Positions 7,336 through 15,800 of a DNA stretch of 30,804 nt are shown one piece after another. Source of the DNA: Clostridiales bacterium UBA1206 (lineage in GTDB: Bacteria; Bacillota; Clostridia; Oscillospirales; CAG-382). How positions within the stretch are numbered: position 1 is the first letter of the stretch; the number at the start of each line of letters is the position of its first letter. The translations under genes and the position numbers were made by a program. Under the pieces are notes generated by a model. The model saw nothing but the letters and a program-made list of their open reading frames with translations. It was not told the DNA's origin and did not search any database. The stretch covers positions 507-31,310 of the forward strand of contig DBXS01000032.1 of NCBI GenBank assembly GCA_002310055.1, written 5' to 3'.

Positions 7336-8208
7336 ATGAAAACTACCAAACCCAACGCGCCGGTGATGATACCGGTAGAGAATCTCGTCCCCTTTGACGG
7401 GCATCCGTACAAGGTGCTTGACGACGACAGTATGAACGAACTGACGGAAAGCGTGCAGGATAACGGCATTATGGAACCGCTGACTGTTCGACCGCTTGAA
7501 GACACAGACAATTATGAGATCATATCAGGACACCGCCGTTACCACGCGGCGAAGAAGGCAGGGCTTCGTGACGTCCCTGCCTTTATTCGTGCCGTCAGCC
7601 GCGACGAAGCGGCGATCATGCTCGTGGACAGCAATCTGCACCGGGAGCGTATCCTCCCGAGTGAGAAAGCGTTCGCGTACAAGTTGAAAGCGGAGGCTCT
7701 CAATCATCAGGGCAAACGGGACACCACTTCGGGACAAATCGTCCCGAAGTCAGACGATAACCGCGCTACCGCACAGATTGGCGAACAGACGGGTGAAAGC
7801 TACAAAACCGTACAGCGCTATATCCGCCTGACCAACCTCATACCCGAACTGCTGGATATGATGGATGAAGGCAAGATCGCGTTTTCAGTCGGCGTTGAAT
7901 TGTCTTTCCTCGACGATCAACTTCAATACGATGTCCTGAACGCCTGCGAGCTCAACGACAACACACCGTCTTACGCCCAAGCCGTCAGTATGCACAAAGC
8001 GTACACGGCGGGAGAACTTGACCGCGACGGCATCGACGCCATTATGTCCGAGGAAAAAGCGAATCAGCGCGAGACGGTGAAGATTCCAGCCGAGCGGTTG
8101 CGGGGCAAGATTCCCGGCAGTTATTCCGCACAGCAACAACTGGAATATATCGTAAAAGCAGTCGATCATTATTATCGCTATTTACAGCGTCAGCGCGAAG
8201 CCAGATGA
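7336..8208 (+). CDS. ParB/Spo0J-like DNA-binding protein
   Basis: The 290-residue protein has the ParB N-terminal nucleotide-binding fold: a V-LVPFDGHPY segment like the family's usual start of the domain, GHRRYHAA (65-72) and NLHRERI (100-106, equivalent to NLQREDL). A helix-turn-helix is predicted around 143-165 (AQIGEQTGESYKTVQRYIRL). The rest is helical and variable. No ParA gene is nearby, so it is probably a stand-alone ParB-like regulator or stabilising factor of the element rather than part of a ParABS pair. It lies between relaxase and excisionase genes, and its stop is followed at once by the ribosome site of the next gene. Confidence 0.85.
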   Translation: MKTTKPNAPVMIPVENLVPFDGHPYKVLDDDSMNELTESVQDNGIMEPLTVRPLEDTDNYEIISGHRRYHAAKKAGLRDVPAFIRAVSRDEAAIMLVDSNLHRERILPSEKAFAYKLKAEALNHQGKRDTTSGQIVPKSDDNRATAQIGEQTGESYKTVQRYIRLTNLIPELLDMMDEGKIAFSVGVELSFLDDQLQYDVLNACELNDNTPSYAQAVSMHKAYTAGELDRDGIDAIMSEEKANQRETVKIPAERLRGKIPGSYSAQQQLEYIVKAVDHYYRYLQRQREAR

Positions 8209-8222
8209 AGGAGGTGAAACAA

Positions 8223-8486
8223 ATGAAGATAACGAAAGACGATCTGACAAAAGAAGAACTCCACATTATATTTTCTCACAAAGACAATAAATCCGACAAT
8301 GCTGCACGGCTTGACGACAGTATGCGATTCATCGGCACTAAAGAAGTCGCTTCTCTTATGGGATGCTCTATTCCGGTTGCAAGACAGACCATGCGCCGAA
8401 AAGACTTTCCGCTCGTCATGTGCGGCAAGAATCTCAAGGTCATGAAATCCGAACTCATAAAATGGGCTTCACAGCGACGTGTATAA
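8223..8486 (+). CDS. Excisionase-like helix-turn-helix protein
   Basis: The 87-residue protein contains FIGTKEVASLMGCSIPVARQ, a MerR/excisionase-type winged helix in which a helix-turn-helix is followed by a lysine-rich wing (KNLKVMKSELIKW) near the C-terminus. Proteins of this type bind the arms of the attachment site and direct the integrase towards excision. Its place directly before the integrase gene supports that. An ATG at 8205 in the same frame overlaps the parB stop, but AAGGAGG at 8207-8213 lies after it and nine bases before ATG 8223, so 8223 is the start. Confidence 0.75.
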   Translation: MKITKDDLTKEELHIIFSHKDNKSDNAARLDDSMRFIGTKEVASLMGCSIPVARQTMRRKDFPLVMCGKNLKVMKSELIKWASQRRV

Positions 8487-8503
8487 GCGCCGCATATTTG
8501 TTG

Positions 8504-8537
8504 CGGGCACGGACGTTATATATACTATCCGTGCCCG
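8504..8537. other. Hairpin between excisionase and integrase genes
   Basis: CGGGCACGGA (8504-8513) pairs perfectly with 8528-8537 around a 14-base loop that is all A/T except two C and one G. No T-run follows, so it is not a standard terminator. It ends 11 bases before the integrase ribosome site and may tune integrase expression or stabilise the message. Confidence 0.6.
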
Positions 8538-8563
8538 AATATTAAGATGGAGGTATAAAGAAT

Positions 8564-9760
8564 ATGGCTAAAAGCATTAAAAAGAAAAAAGGCAACGGCG
8601 AAGGCAGCGTTTACAAGACAAAATCCGGTTACAGAGGTCAGATCGTCGTCGGAATCGACGACGACGGTAAACCGATCCGCCGCAGCGTGACCGGGAAAAC
8701 GGTCAAAGAGATCAACGATAAACTGACCACGATCAAAAACAGCATCATCACCGGAACGTATATCGCGCCGAACAGGATCACTGTCTGCGAGCTCGCTCGT
8801 CTAATGCTCGAAGACGACTTGAACCTGAATTATATTAAAGAAGGCACTTACTTCCGGCATATCGAAACGTTGAAACGCATCGAAAGGAATCCTTATCTGA
8901 AAAACACTCCTATCCAAGAGCTCAGCTATGCGCCGATAAAAGATTTTATGCTGGCGGAAACGTGTATGTCTCAAAGCATTATAAACAAAGTATTCACCAT
9001 GCTTCAAAAGGCGTTGAAAGAAGCTGTTAAGCGGAAAATAATCAGCGAGAACCCGATGGCAGACCTCAAAAAGCCGAAAACGTCCAAAAAGCGTGAAAAG
9101 GTGCGCGCACTCACAAAGGAAGAAGAGGTCAAGCTTTACAAGGTATTGACTACGGAAGACGTGAATTATTCGCACCAGATGCTTCTGTCTATGCTGACCG
9201 GTATGAGGATGGGCGAGATCAACGCGCTGACCGCCGATGATGTAGATTTGCGTTTCAAAACGATTTCTGTAAGCAAAACCATGGCGCGCGGATTGAAAGG
9301 CGAACCGTTCGTATCAAAAAGCGCAAAGACCGAAAACGGCAACCGAGATATCCCGATATCCGTTACGGTCCTTCCGCTTGTCGAAGTGATACTGTTTTGC
9401 GCGGGAGATAAATACCTCTTTGAACAAAACGGGAAACTCATCAACACCTCGCAGGTGAATATGCAGTTTCAGCGTATCATTAAGAAGTATGATATACTCG
9501 ACAAAAAGGTAAAAGGCAAAGTGTCTCTCCATTCTCTGCGTCATACCTTCGCAACCCGCTGTATCGAGGCCGGTATGCAGGCGAAAGTGCTGCAAAAAAT
9601 ACTCGGGCATTCGGATATAAAGATCACCCTGAACACCTACTGCGACGCTTTCGAAAGTTTCCAGAACGAAAACATCGCCAAAGCAGACGAGTATTTCGCC
9701 GATATGGGGATAAGCTTTGTTGGTTCACAAAGCGCAAAGATCTCAGGAGCTATCATATAA
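8564..9760 (+). CDS. int: Tyrosine recombinase/integrase
   Basis: The 398-residue integrase starts with an AP2-like arm-binding region (GSVYKTKSGYRGQIVVGIDD), followed by the SAM-like core-binding domain (about 70-170) and the catalytic domain. The catalytic set is complete: Arg215 (GMRMGE), Lys255, His323 and Arg326 (HSLRHTFA), His349 (GHSD) and nucleophile Tyr359 (LNTYCD). It inserts and, with the excisionase, excises the element. GGAGG lies ten bases before the ATG. It is the last gene of the element, as usual for Clostridia integrative elements of this build. Confidence 0.95.
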   Translation: MAKSIKKKKGNGEGSVYKTKSGYRGQIVVGIDDDGKPIRRSVTGKTVKEINDKLTTIKNSIITGTYIAPNRITVCELARLMLEDDLNLNYIKEGTYFRHIETLKRIERNPYLKNTPIQELSYAPIKDFMLAETCMSQSIINKVFTMLQKALKEAVKRKIISENPMADLKKPKTSKKREKVRALTKEEEVKLYKVLTTEDVNYSHQMLLSMLTGMRMGEINALTADDVDLRFKTISVSKTMARGLKGEPFVSKSAKTENGNRDIPISVTVLPLVEVILFCAGDKYLFEQNGKLINTSQVNMQFQRIIKKYDILDKKVKGKVSLHSLRHTFATRCIEAGMQAKVLQKILGHSDIKITLNTYCDAFESFQNENIAKADEYFADMGISFVGSQSAKISGAII

Positions 9761-9776
9761 CAAACGGAAATAGTTC

Positions 9777-9805
9777 TTTACAATCACCGTGGAATATGGT
9801 ATAAT
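9777..9805 (+). promoter_or_regulatory. Outward-facing consensus sigma-A promoter at the element end
   Basis: TTTACA (9777-9782) and TATAAT (9800-9805) are 17 bp apart, with TGG before the -10 giving an extended -10. It starts just after the integrase and points out of the element. No rightward gene follows in the integrated state. In the excised circle it would read across the joined ends. Confidence 0.7.
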
Positions 9806-9861
9806 AAAAACGTAAGCAGTGATATGTAATAATATGGTTAAGTGAAGTTAAGATAGCCTCC

Positions 9862-9881
9862 GTTGCACACCGGTTGCACAC
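9862..9881. repeat. Direct repeat pair GTTGCACAC
   Basis: GTTGCACAC occurs at 9862-9870 and 9873-9881, eleven bases apart (one helical turn). Position near the element end suggests binding sites for integrase arms or excisionase. Confidence 0.6.
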
Positions 9882-9891
9882 ATGAGAGGCA

Positions 9892-9911
9892 AAAATCAAG
9901 CAAAATCAAGC
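9892..9911. repeat. Tandem direct repeat AAAATCAAGC
   Basis: AAAATCAAGC is present twice without a gap (9892-9901 and 9902-9911). Together with the neighbouring GTTGCACAC pair it makes a compact array typical of arm-type recombination sites. The crossover core is probably close by, before 9946, but cannot be fixed from one end. Confidence 0.55.
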
Positions 9912-9946
9912 GTTTCAGGGCTTTGTGTGTGGTCAGCCGCACCAGC

Positions 9947-9974
9947 AAAAAGCACTGCGAAAGCAGTGCTTTTT
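9947..9974 (-). terminator. Terminator of the leftward host operon
   Basis: A 12-bp arm pair (9947-9958 with 9963-9974) around a GAAA loop gives a T5 tail in both directions. It follows the stop of the small gene at 9990, so it belongs to the chromosomal operon and marks the right limit for the element; it also stops transcription coming out of the element. Confidence 0.85.
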
Positions 9975-9989
9975 CATTTATATTCCCCG

Positions 9990-10193
9990 TCAGTCGAGTC
10001 TTATAAGCCCCGACGCGGTGTCACCGTACGAGATGATGCGTCCGTAAAAATCCGTGGTGGTGTCGCTGGAAGCGTTATAATACCCGAGTATGCGTCCTCC
10101 GAAATCGGTCACGACTTTGTCGCCGTTGGATTTTTCTTCAACGTATCCTTTTATCTGCCGCGCAAAATTGCGTATGGTCTTCTTTTCGCTCAT
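9990..10193 (-). CDS. Small conserved-looking protein with two related repeats
   Basis: The 67-residue protein has two similar units, TDFGGRILGYYNASSDT and TDFYGRIISYGDTASG, suggesting a small beta-rich fold. The N-terminal third is basic (EKKTIRNFARQIKGY). No signal peptide or membrane segment is visible. ATG 10193 has AAGGAAAG upstream. It is the last gene of the leftward operon, 22 bases after the histidine phosphatase gene and just before the terminator. I do not know its function. Confidence 0.6.
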   Translation of the reverse strand: MSEKKTIRNFARQIKGYVEEKSNGDKVVTDFGGRILGYYNASSDTTTDFYGRIISYGDTASGLIRLD

Positions 10194-10215
10194 TTTTGTC
10201 GCTTTCCTTTACTTT

Positions 10216-10740
10216 TTATTCTTCCGGCAGCTCGTACCCGATCACGCCGCCGTTGGGGATCTCTTCGCCGGTGAGCGCGAGTATCACGATCCCGTGGCCG
10301 ACGACTATGACGCGCCGGTACGATCCATACTTGCGCAGCACGGCGGTCACGCGCGACCTGATATCCGAAACCGTCTCCCAGTCACGTTCCTCGCCGCGCG
10401 GATATTCGCCGCGGCACGCGAAGAACTCTTTGAGCGCGTTTATCGATTCTTCGTCGCTTTTAGGCGCAAAATTCTTATCGGCGCTCCACTCGTGCAGATC
10501 GGTCTCGATCGCTATAGGGGCGCCGAGCGCTTTGGAAAGTATCGCCGCCGAATGCACCGCCCGCGTATAAGGCGAGCAAAGGATGATATCCGCGCCCTGC
10601 AGGCGTTCGTCTTTTGCGGCGTTTTCTATCTGCGCAACTCCCTCGTCGCTGAGTTTGCACAGAAACATATCGATACCGCGGTAGAATTTGCTGCCCATTT
10701 CGGCGTCGTCCGCTATTCCGTGCCTTACGAAATAAAACAT
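10216..10740 (-). CDS. Histidine phosphatase family protein
   Basis: The 174-residue protein has the RHG motif near its start (FVRHG, Arg6-His7-Gly8, His7 being the phosphorylated residue of the family), Arg60 in SPYTRA, Glu84 in LHEW and the second catalytic His149 in VVGHG. This is the complete active site of the phosphoglycerate mutase-like superfamily in its short SixA/CobC-like form. Substrate cannot be told from the sequence; phosphoprotein, sugar phosphate and nucleotide phosphatases all occur. It lies 25 bases after the nitroreductase gene in the same operon. Confidence 0.85.
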   Translation of the reverse strand: MFYFVRHGIADDAEMGSKFYRGIDMFLCKLSDEGVAQIENAAKDERLQGADIILCSPYTRAVHSAAILSKALGAPIAIETDLHEWSADKNFAPKSDEESINALKEFFACRGEYPRGEERDWETVSDIRSRVTAVLRKYGSYRRVIVVGHGIVILALTGEEIPNGGVIGYELPEE

Positions 10741-10765
10741 TCTTTACCGCCTCCGGTCTGACCGT

Positions 10766-11317
10766 TTACTTTATAATCTCCACGCGGTCTTCGGCGCGTT
10801 CTTTGCGCGGAGGCAGGGGCGACGCGGCGTAGCCGAGCGAAAGCGCAAAGCGCGGAGTGAACCCCAGAGGCACGCCGAGGCGCGTCTTGAATTCCTGCGC
10901 CCTTTCGCCTTCGAACGCGCGGCGGAACGACGCTATGTAGCAGCTGCCTATCCCCATTGACCACGCCGCCACCGCCATATTCTGCGTGGCGTTGGCACAG
11001 TCTACGTCGCCGAACATTTCGGTGTCGTCGGCTGAAACTATTATCGCCATAGGCGCGCCGCGGAAAGTATCCGGCATTTCGCCGCCCGCGGGCGGGACGA
11101 ATCCGTCTTTAAGCATAGCTGCGGCGCATTCGGCGGAAATATCGTCGAGCAGGGCGCGGTCGTACACCACGCTGAAGAACCAGGGCTGTCTGCCCAGCGC
11201 CGTGGCGGCAAACCTGCCGCATTCGACTATCTGCATAACGTCGTCTTCGGGCGGGAGCACCGACATATAACTGCGCACGCTGCGCCGCTCGAGGATGTTC
11301 TTTACGGTCTCGTTCAT
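10766..11317 (-). CDS. Nitroreductase family flavoprotein
   Basis: The 183-residue protein begins NETVKNILERRSVRSYM, the usual FMN-phosphate-binding start of nitroreductase-like enzymes. It continues with AATALGRQPWFFSVV (FMN pocket), a DCANATQNMAVAAWSMGIGSCYI helix region, and a C-terminal GVPLGFTPRFALSLGYA segment that contacts FMN. These proteins form dimers and use NAD(P)H to reduce quinones, nitro compounds or other acceptors; the real substrate is unknown. Its ATG overlaps the stop of the M32 peptidase gene by four bases, so the two are translated together. Confidence 0.88.
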   Translation of the reverse strand: MNETVKNILERRSVRSYMSVLPPEDDVMQIVECGRFAATALGRQPWFFSVVYDRALLDDISAECAAAMLKDGFVPPAGGEMPDTFRGAPMAIIVSADDTEMFGDVDCANATQNMAVAAWSMGIGSCYIASFRRAFEGERAQEFKTRLGVPLGFTPRFALSLGYAASPLPPRKERAEDRVEIIK

Positions 11318-12813
11318 AATGAATACACCTCGCTGAATTTATTCGTAAGATATTCCACGTAGCATTCGGGATCGAATTTTCCGCACACCGATTCGAAGAG
11401 CTTTCCGGGGTCCATCATCCTGCCGTGGCGCCAGATTTTCTGTTCGAACCAGTCGTTTATGCGTTTTATTTCGCCGTTCTTAACGGCTTTGTCAAAATCG
11501 AATTCCTTCTGCATTTCGCGCATGTATTGCGCGCCGTACGCGGAACCGATGGCGTATGACGGGAAATAGCCGATATTGCCGTCCGCCCAGTGCGAATCCT
11601 GAAGCACGCCGCGCCTGTCGTCGGGGACGTCCACGCCCAGATATTCCTTATACATACGGTTCCATTCGGCGGGCAGGTCGCGCGCCTTGAGCTCGCCGTC
11701 GAACATCTTCTTTTCGAGTTCGTAGCGTATCATAACGTGCAGGCAGTAGGTCAGTTCGTCCGCCTCGGTGCGGATGAGCGACGGAGTGGATTTGTTGATC
11801 ATACGGTAGAAACGGTCTTCGTCCACGTCGTCGAGCAGGGGCGCGAATTCGCGCTTGAGCCACGGGAATATGAGCCCGCAGAAGCCGCGGCTGCGGCCTA
11901 TGACGTTTTCGTAAAACCTGGACTGGCTTTCGTGAATCGCCATCGAGGCGCCGCCGCCCACCGCCGTGAACTGCAGTTCGTCGCCGGTGTGCAGCTCGTA
12001 GAGCGCGTGACCGCCTTCGTGGATGACCGAATAGAGCGACGACGCGACCGCGTCTTCGTGATAATGCGTGGTGATGCGCACGTCGTATTTGGAAAAATCG
12101 GTGGTGAACGGGTGCTCGGTCTCGCCGAGGACGCAGTGTTCCTTATCGATACCTATGAGATCCATCACGTATTCCGAAAAAGCGCGCTGCTTTTCCACCG
12201 GGAAGATGCGTCTGAGCGGAGCGTCGTCGACCTTGTGCGCGTTTTCGCATACGCGGCGGATGAGCGGCACGAGCTTTTGCCTCAGCGAACCGAAGAACGC
12301 GTCGCAGCTTTCACGCGTCAGACCGCGCTCGTAACCGTCGAGCAGCGTGTCGTACGGGTGTTTGGAAGGTTCTATGTAAAGCGCTATGCGCCTGTTTGTG
12401 TCGAACATCTTCTGCAGATACGGCTCAAACGACGCAAAGTCGCTTTTTTCTTTCGCCTCGTGCCAGACGGCGTCGGATTCCGACTCCAGACGGCTGTAGG
12501 CGATATATTCATCTTTGGGGATCTTTCTGGTGCGGTCGTAATCGCGGTAAAGCAGTTCGACTTCGCGCGATGTGACTTTATCCAGCAAACCGATATCCGC
12601 TTTCAGCGTTTCGAGCGCTTCGACGATCTCGGGAGACGTGGTGAGCTCGTAGCTCATGCGGGAAAGCTCGCCCAGCGTGTTCGCACGGACCTGCGCGCTG
12701 CCCTTGGGTGCGACGGTCGCGCCGTCGTAGAACAGCATCCCTTCGGCGTGCCCCAAAGCGAAGCTCGCGGTCCTGAAAGTTTTGAGTTTTTCAAGTGCCT
12801 GTGCGGTTGTCAT
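11314..12813 (-). CDS. M32 family metallocarboxypeptidase (Taq-type)
   Basis: The 499-residue length is typical. The zinc motif HEGGH is at 265-269 and the third ligand Glu295 in HESQSRFYEN; the family block NIGYFPSYAIGSAYGAQ is present near the C-terminus. The family removes C-terminal amino acids from peptides in the cytoplasm, often with metal (Co or Zn) dependence. No signal peptide is visible. The ATG at 12813 has GGAGG seven bases upstream, and the gene is first in the leftward operon with nitroreductase, phosphatase and the small repeat protein. Confidence 0.93.
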   Translation of the reverse strand: MTTAQALEKLKTFRTASFALGHAEGMLFYDGATVAPKGSAQVRANTLGELSRMSYELTTSPEIVEALETLKADIGLLDKVTSREVELLYRDYDRTRKIPKDEYIAYSRLESESDAVWHEAKEKSDFASFEPYLQKMFDTNRRIALYIEPSKHPYDTLLDGYERGLTRESCDAFFGSLRQKLVPLIRRVCENAHKVDDAPLRRIFPVEKQRAFSEYVMDLIGIDKEHCVLGETEHPFTTDFSKYDVRITTHYHEDAVASSLYSVIHEGGHALYELHTGDELQFTAVGGGASMAIHESQSRFYENVIGRSRGFCGLIFPWLKREFAPLLDDVDEDRFYRMINKSTPSLIRTEADELTYCLHVMIRYELEKKMFDGELKARDLPAEWNRMYKEYLGVDVPDDRRGVLQDSHWADGNIGYFPSYAIGSAYGAQYMREMQKEFDFDKAVKNGEIKRINDWFEQKIWRHGRMMDPGKLFESVCGKFDPECYVEYLTNKFSEVYSL

Positions 12814-12847
12814 AGCGTATCCTCCGTAGCGTTATATTTATACGATT

Positions 12848-12877
12848 ATTATACATCAGCGCCGCACGGTTTGTCAA
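12848..12877 (-). promoter_or_regulatory. Consensus sigma-A promoter of the M32 peptidase operon
   Basis: TTGACA (12872-12877) and TATAAT (12848-12853) on the minus strand are both perfect and 18 bp apart. The -35 box overlaps the stop codon of the upstream glucan synthase gene (12874-12876), so the two leftward genes can be transcribed separately although they point the same way. Confidence 0.85.
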
Positions 12878-15800
12878 TACGGAGCTTTCACGCGCAGCAC
12901 GTGTTCGCCAGGCGGCAGCGCGAGCGGGAACGCGCAGGGGACGCCGTCGAGTTCAGGCGTTTCCGGCGAAGTTCGCGAAGAAACAATCTTTATCTTGCAG
13001 CCGCCGCGTTCGCAGACAAAAGTGTATTCGCATACCGGCGAGACCGAGATCTTTGTAAAGCCGCAGGAAAACCTTATACCCATTATGACTTCGGTCATTA
13101 TCTTGTAAAACCACGCAGCGCTGCCCGTGTACCAGCTCCAGCCACCCCTGCCGCTTGAATATATATCGGCGGGGATGACGTAGGGTTCGAGCATATACTT
13201 TTCGGCGTCTGTATGCCCGGCGGGGGTCACGGCGTTTATCAGGCGCACGGCTTTTTCGTATTCTCCGCAGACGGCAAGACCCCATATCCCCCAAAGCGCG
13301 CCGTGAGTGTACTGGCCGCCGTTTTCGCGGATCCCCGGCGGGTACGCCGAAACGTAGCCCGCGTCGACGTTTTCGAACGGCGGCGAAAACAGCTTGAAAA
13401 TATTCTTTTCTTCGTCGTACAGCTCGCGGTATGCGGCGTTGACCGCGCTCAGCGTCTCGGGCGTTTTCCCTAAAACGGCAGCGGCGAGCGCCTGGCTGAT
13501 GACGTCGATCGCGCATTCACGGCTTTCTTTGACGCCGAAAAAGCTCCCGTCGTCAAAAGTCCCGCGCGGGAACCTGTCGCCTTTGAAGCTGTTCCTGCCC
13601 GCTTCAGCGGCGCGCCCGTACACCGAGCGCAGCACAAAAGCGCTTTTTGCGTCGCCGACGAGTTCGCACACGCGCGCGAACTCACGCGAAACGTACGCGA
13701 GCAAGAACGTGGTAAATACCGATTCGCCTCTTCCCTCGCGGCCCACCGCCGAAAAGCCGTCGTTCCAGTCGCAGCTGCCCATAAGCGAAAGCCCGTGCGC
13801 GCCGGTCCTCCCCGCGCAGTAGAGCAGCGCGCGCAGACAGTGCATATACACGCTTTCGCGTTCCGGCGTGCGTTCGGCTTTTTCGAACCGCTCGCCCCGT
13901 TCCACCGGCGGCGACGAAAGATAAGGAGTCTTGACTTCGAGCACCGTTTCGTCGCCGGTCTTTTCGACGTAGTCGGCCACCGTGAGCGGCAGATACAGCA
14001 TGTCGTCGGAACACGCGGTGCGCGTGCCGGTAAAGCGTTCGGTCTTGAGCCACCAGTGCATCACGTCGCCGCGCATATACTGGTGGGCGGCACAGCGAAT
14101 GATGTGAGATCGCACGAGGTCGGGGCGCGAATAGACGAGGCACAGGCAATCTTGAAGCTGATCGCGGAATCCGTACGCGCCGCCGGTCTGGTAAAAGCCC
14201 GTCCTGCCCAGAAACCGCGAAAACGCGGTCTGATACGGCGCAAAATACGCGTAGAGCGAATCGGTCACGCCGTTTTGCGTGAACGCCGTCTGCGGCGGGA
14301 TGAACGACCGCGCGAACTCGCTCGCTTCTTTTGCGAAACCGCCGGTATCGCCGGACCTGAGATAAGAAACGACGCTCGCGGCGCCGGTCTCGGTCGGGCA
14401 GGCGCCCAGGAAAAACGCGACGCGCTGCGCGTTCGCCGCGATACAGACCGAATCGCACGATCCCGTGCTTTCCCCGGCGAGCGCCAGCGTGCGGTCGGTG
14501 AAGAGTTCGCATTTTGTATTGCACGCTACAAAGCAGGTCATGCCGGGGCCGTGTTTCACCGGTACGAAAAACCCGGCGTTCCGTATACCGGGCACGTACG
14601 CGCCGAATTTCTTTTCCTGCGGCGTGACGCAGAACACCGTATCGACGTTCTCGTTTTCGAATTCCGCTTCTATTATCTTGACGGGCAGGCGCGGATGGAC
14701 GAAAGTCTTCACCGTGTATCCCACGCCGCAGATGTTCCCGGTGTAACGTGCGATTCCGTCGCGGTATTCCGCGGAAGCGCTGAGCGAGACGAGGTCGTAA
14801 AGATTCCCGCCGCGTTTCATAAGCAGTTCTTCGCCGTAGACCGGGGCGTGCGGATCCTGGTCGAAGCACGATATCCTTCCGTCGCGCGCGGAACCGTAAA
14901 ACGTGAAGCCGAGCGTCTTTTCGGTGACAAGCGTACCGAGCGCGAAACCGGACATAACGTACGACCGCGGCAGCGGCGGAGTTCCGGATACGAACACCGA
15001 GGGCGGCGCGATCTTTTCGCCGAGCGGCGACTCGCTCCCCCTCAGAACTCGCGGTCCGGCGCCCGAATAGCCGGACGAAGACCGGAACACCGAGTCGCTT
15101 TCGAACCTGAACGCCGAAAAGCTCCTTATAAAGCGCAGCTCGTTTTCGTCGAAGACAGAAGAATTCGCCGCGAACACGCCGTATTTTCTGCCGCAGTAAC
15201 GGTCGAGCCCTTCGGCCGAGACGAGTTCCTTGATCCATTGGGCGAGCGGCGAATCGTACCCCGGCCGCTCGTGGATCAGAAACAGCAGTTCGCTCTTGTA
15301 ATAGGCGCCGGCGAGCGAGCGGTACGCGCCGAGAAAAGCCTTTACAGGCGCGGGGTTTTTGCCGTAGATTTCGAGCACGAGCAGCGGACAGTCGCCCGAA
15401 ACGCCCGCTTTCCAAAGACAGGACATCCCGGCGGACGGCTTTTCGTCCGTTCCTCTTTCGAACAGGCACGCCGAGACCGCCGCGGAGGCGAGTACGTCCC
15501 CTCGCGTTCCGCGCACGGCGGGAGCCTGAGCCTTGCGCGCTCCGGCGACGGAATTTGTCACTTCGCGCAAAGTGTATCCGCAGGCGATGATGAACCGGGC
15601 GCTTCCGCGCACAGAAGGCGATACGCGGACCGTGCAGTCGGGATCGCCGCAGACATCGGTATCGCCGCTGCATTCATTTAAGAACGCGCTGTTCATATAG
15701 CCGCGCGAATGCGATCTTATCCGCGAGGCGCACACGCCGAATTCCATTGAGGCTTTGACGTCGCCGCACGCCACGCCTATATAGGGGTAACGACCTCCGC

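Larger units (their letters stand above)
1..9946. mobile_element. Right end of an integrative mobilizable/conjugative element (left end outside)
   Basis: The stretch carries the usual toolkit of a Clostridia integrative element: ParM/ParR-like partition genes, a MobC-like accessory protein, a relaxase, a ParB-like protein, an excisionase-like protein and, last, a tyrosine integrase. Its codon use is less GC-biased than that of the chromosomal genes to the right, which are full of gcg and cgc codons. The right limit is placed just before the terminator of the neighbouring host operon (9947-9974). The exact attachment site was not identified because the left end is not in view. No type IV secretion genes or coupling protein are visible here, so whether the element is self-transmissible or only mobilizable cannot be told. 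Confidence 0.8.

Noticed and set aside
8205..8222. Excisionase start at ATG 8205
   Set aside because: The ribosome site AAGGAGG lies downstream of this ATG and points to 8223.
9862..9911. Short direct repeats as a CRISPR array
   Set aside because: Only two copies each of 9-10 bp units with no proper spacers and no cas genes.
9882..10274. 130-codon rightward frame across the element end
   Set aside because: It runs through the terminator at 9947-9974 and opposes the small gene at 9990; no ribosome site or motif.
11590..13158. 522-codon rightward frame opposite the M32 peptidase
   Set aside because: It covers a clear peptidase gene and its promoter on the other strand and has no family motifs; similar shadows at 16486-17823 and 25924-27327 were rejected for the same reason.
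13682..15681. Long open frames on both strands within the glucan synthase gene (up to 663 codons)
   Set aside because: They are extremely Arg/Ala rich, lack ribosome sites and recognisable motifs, and arise because GC-rich codons leave few stops in other frames.
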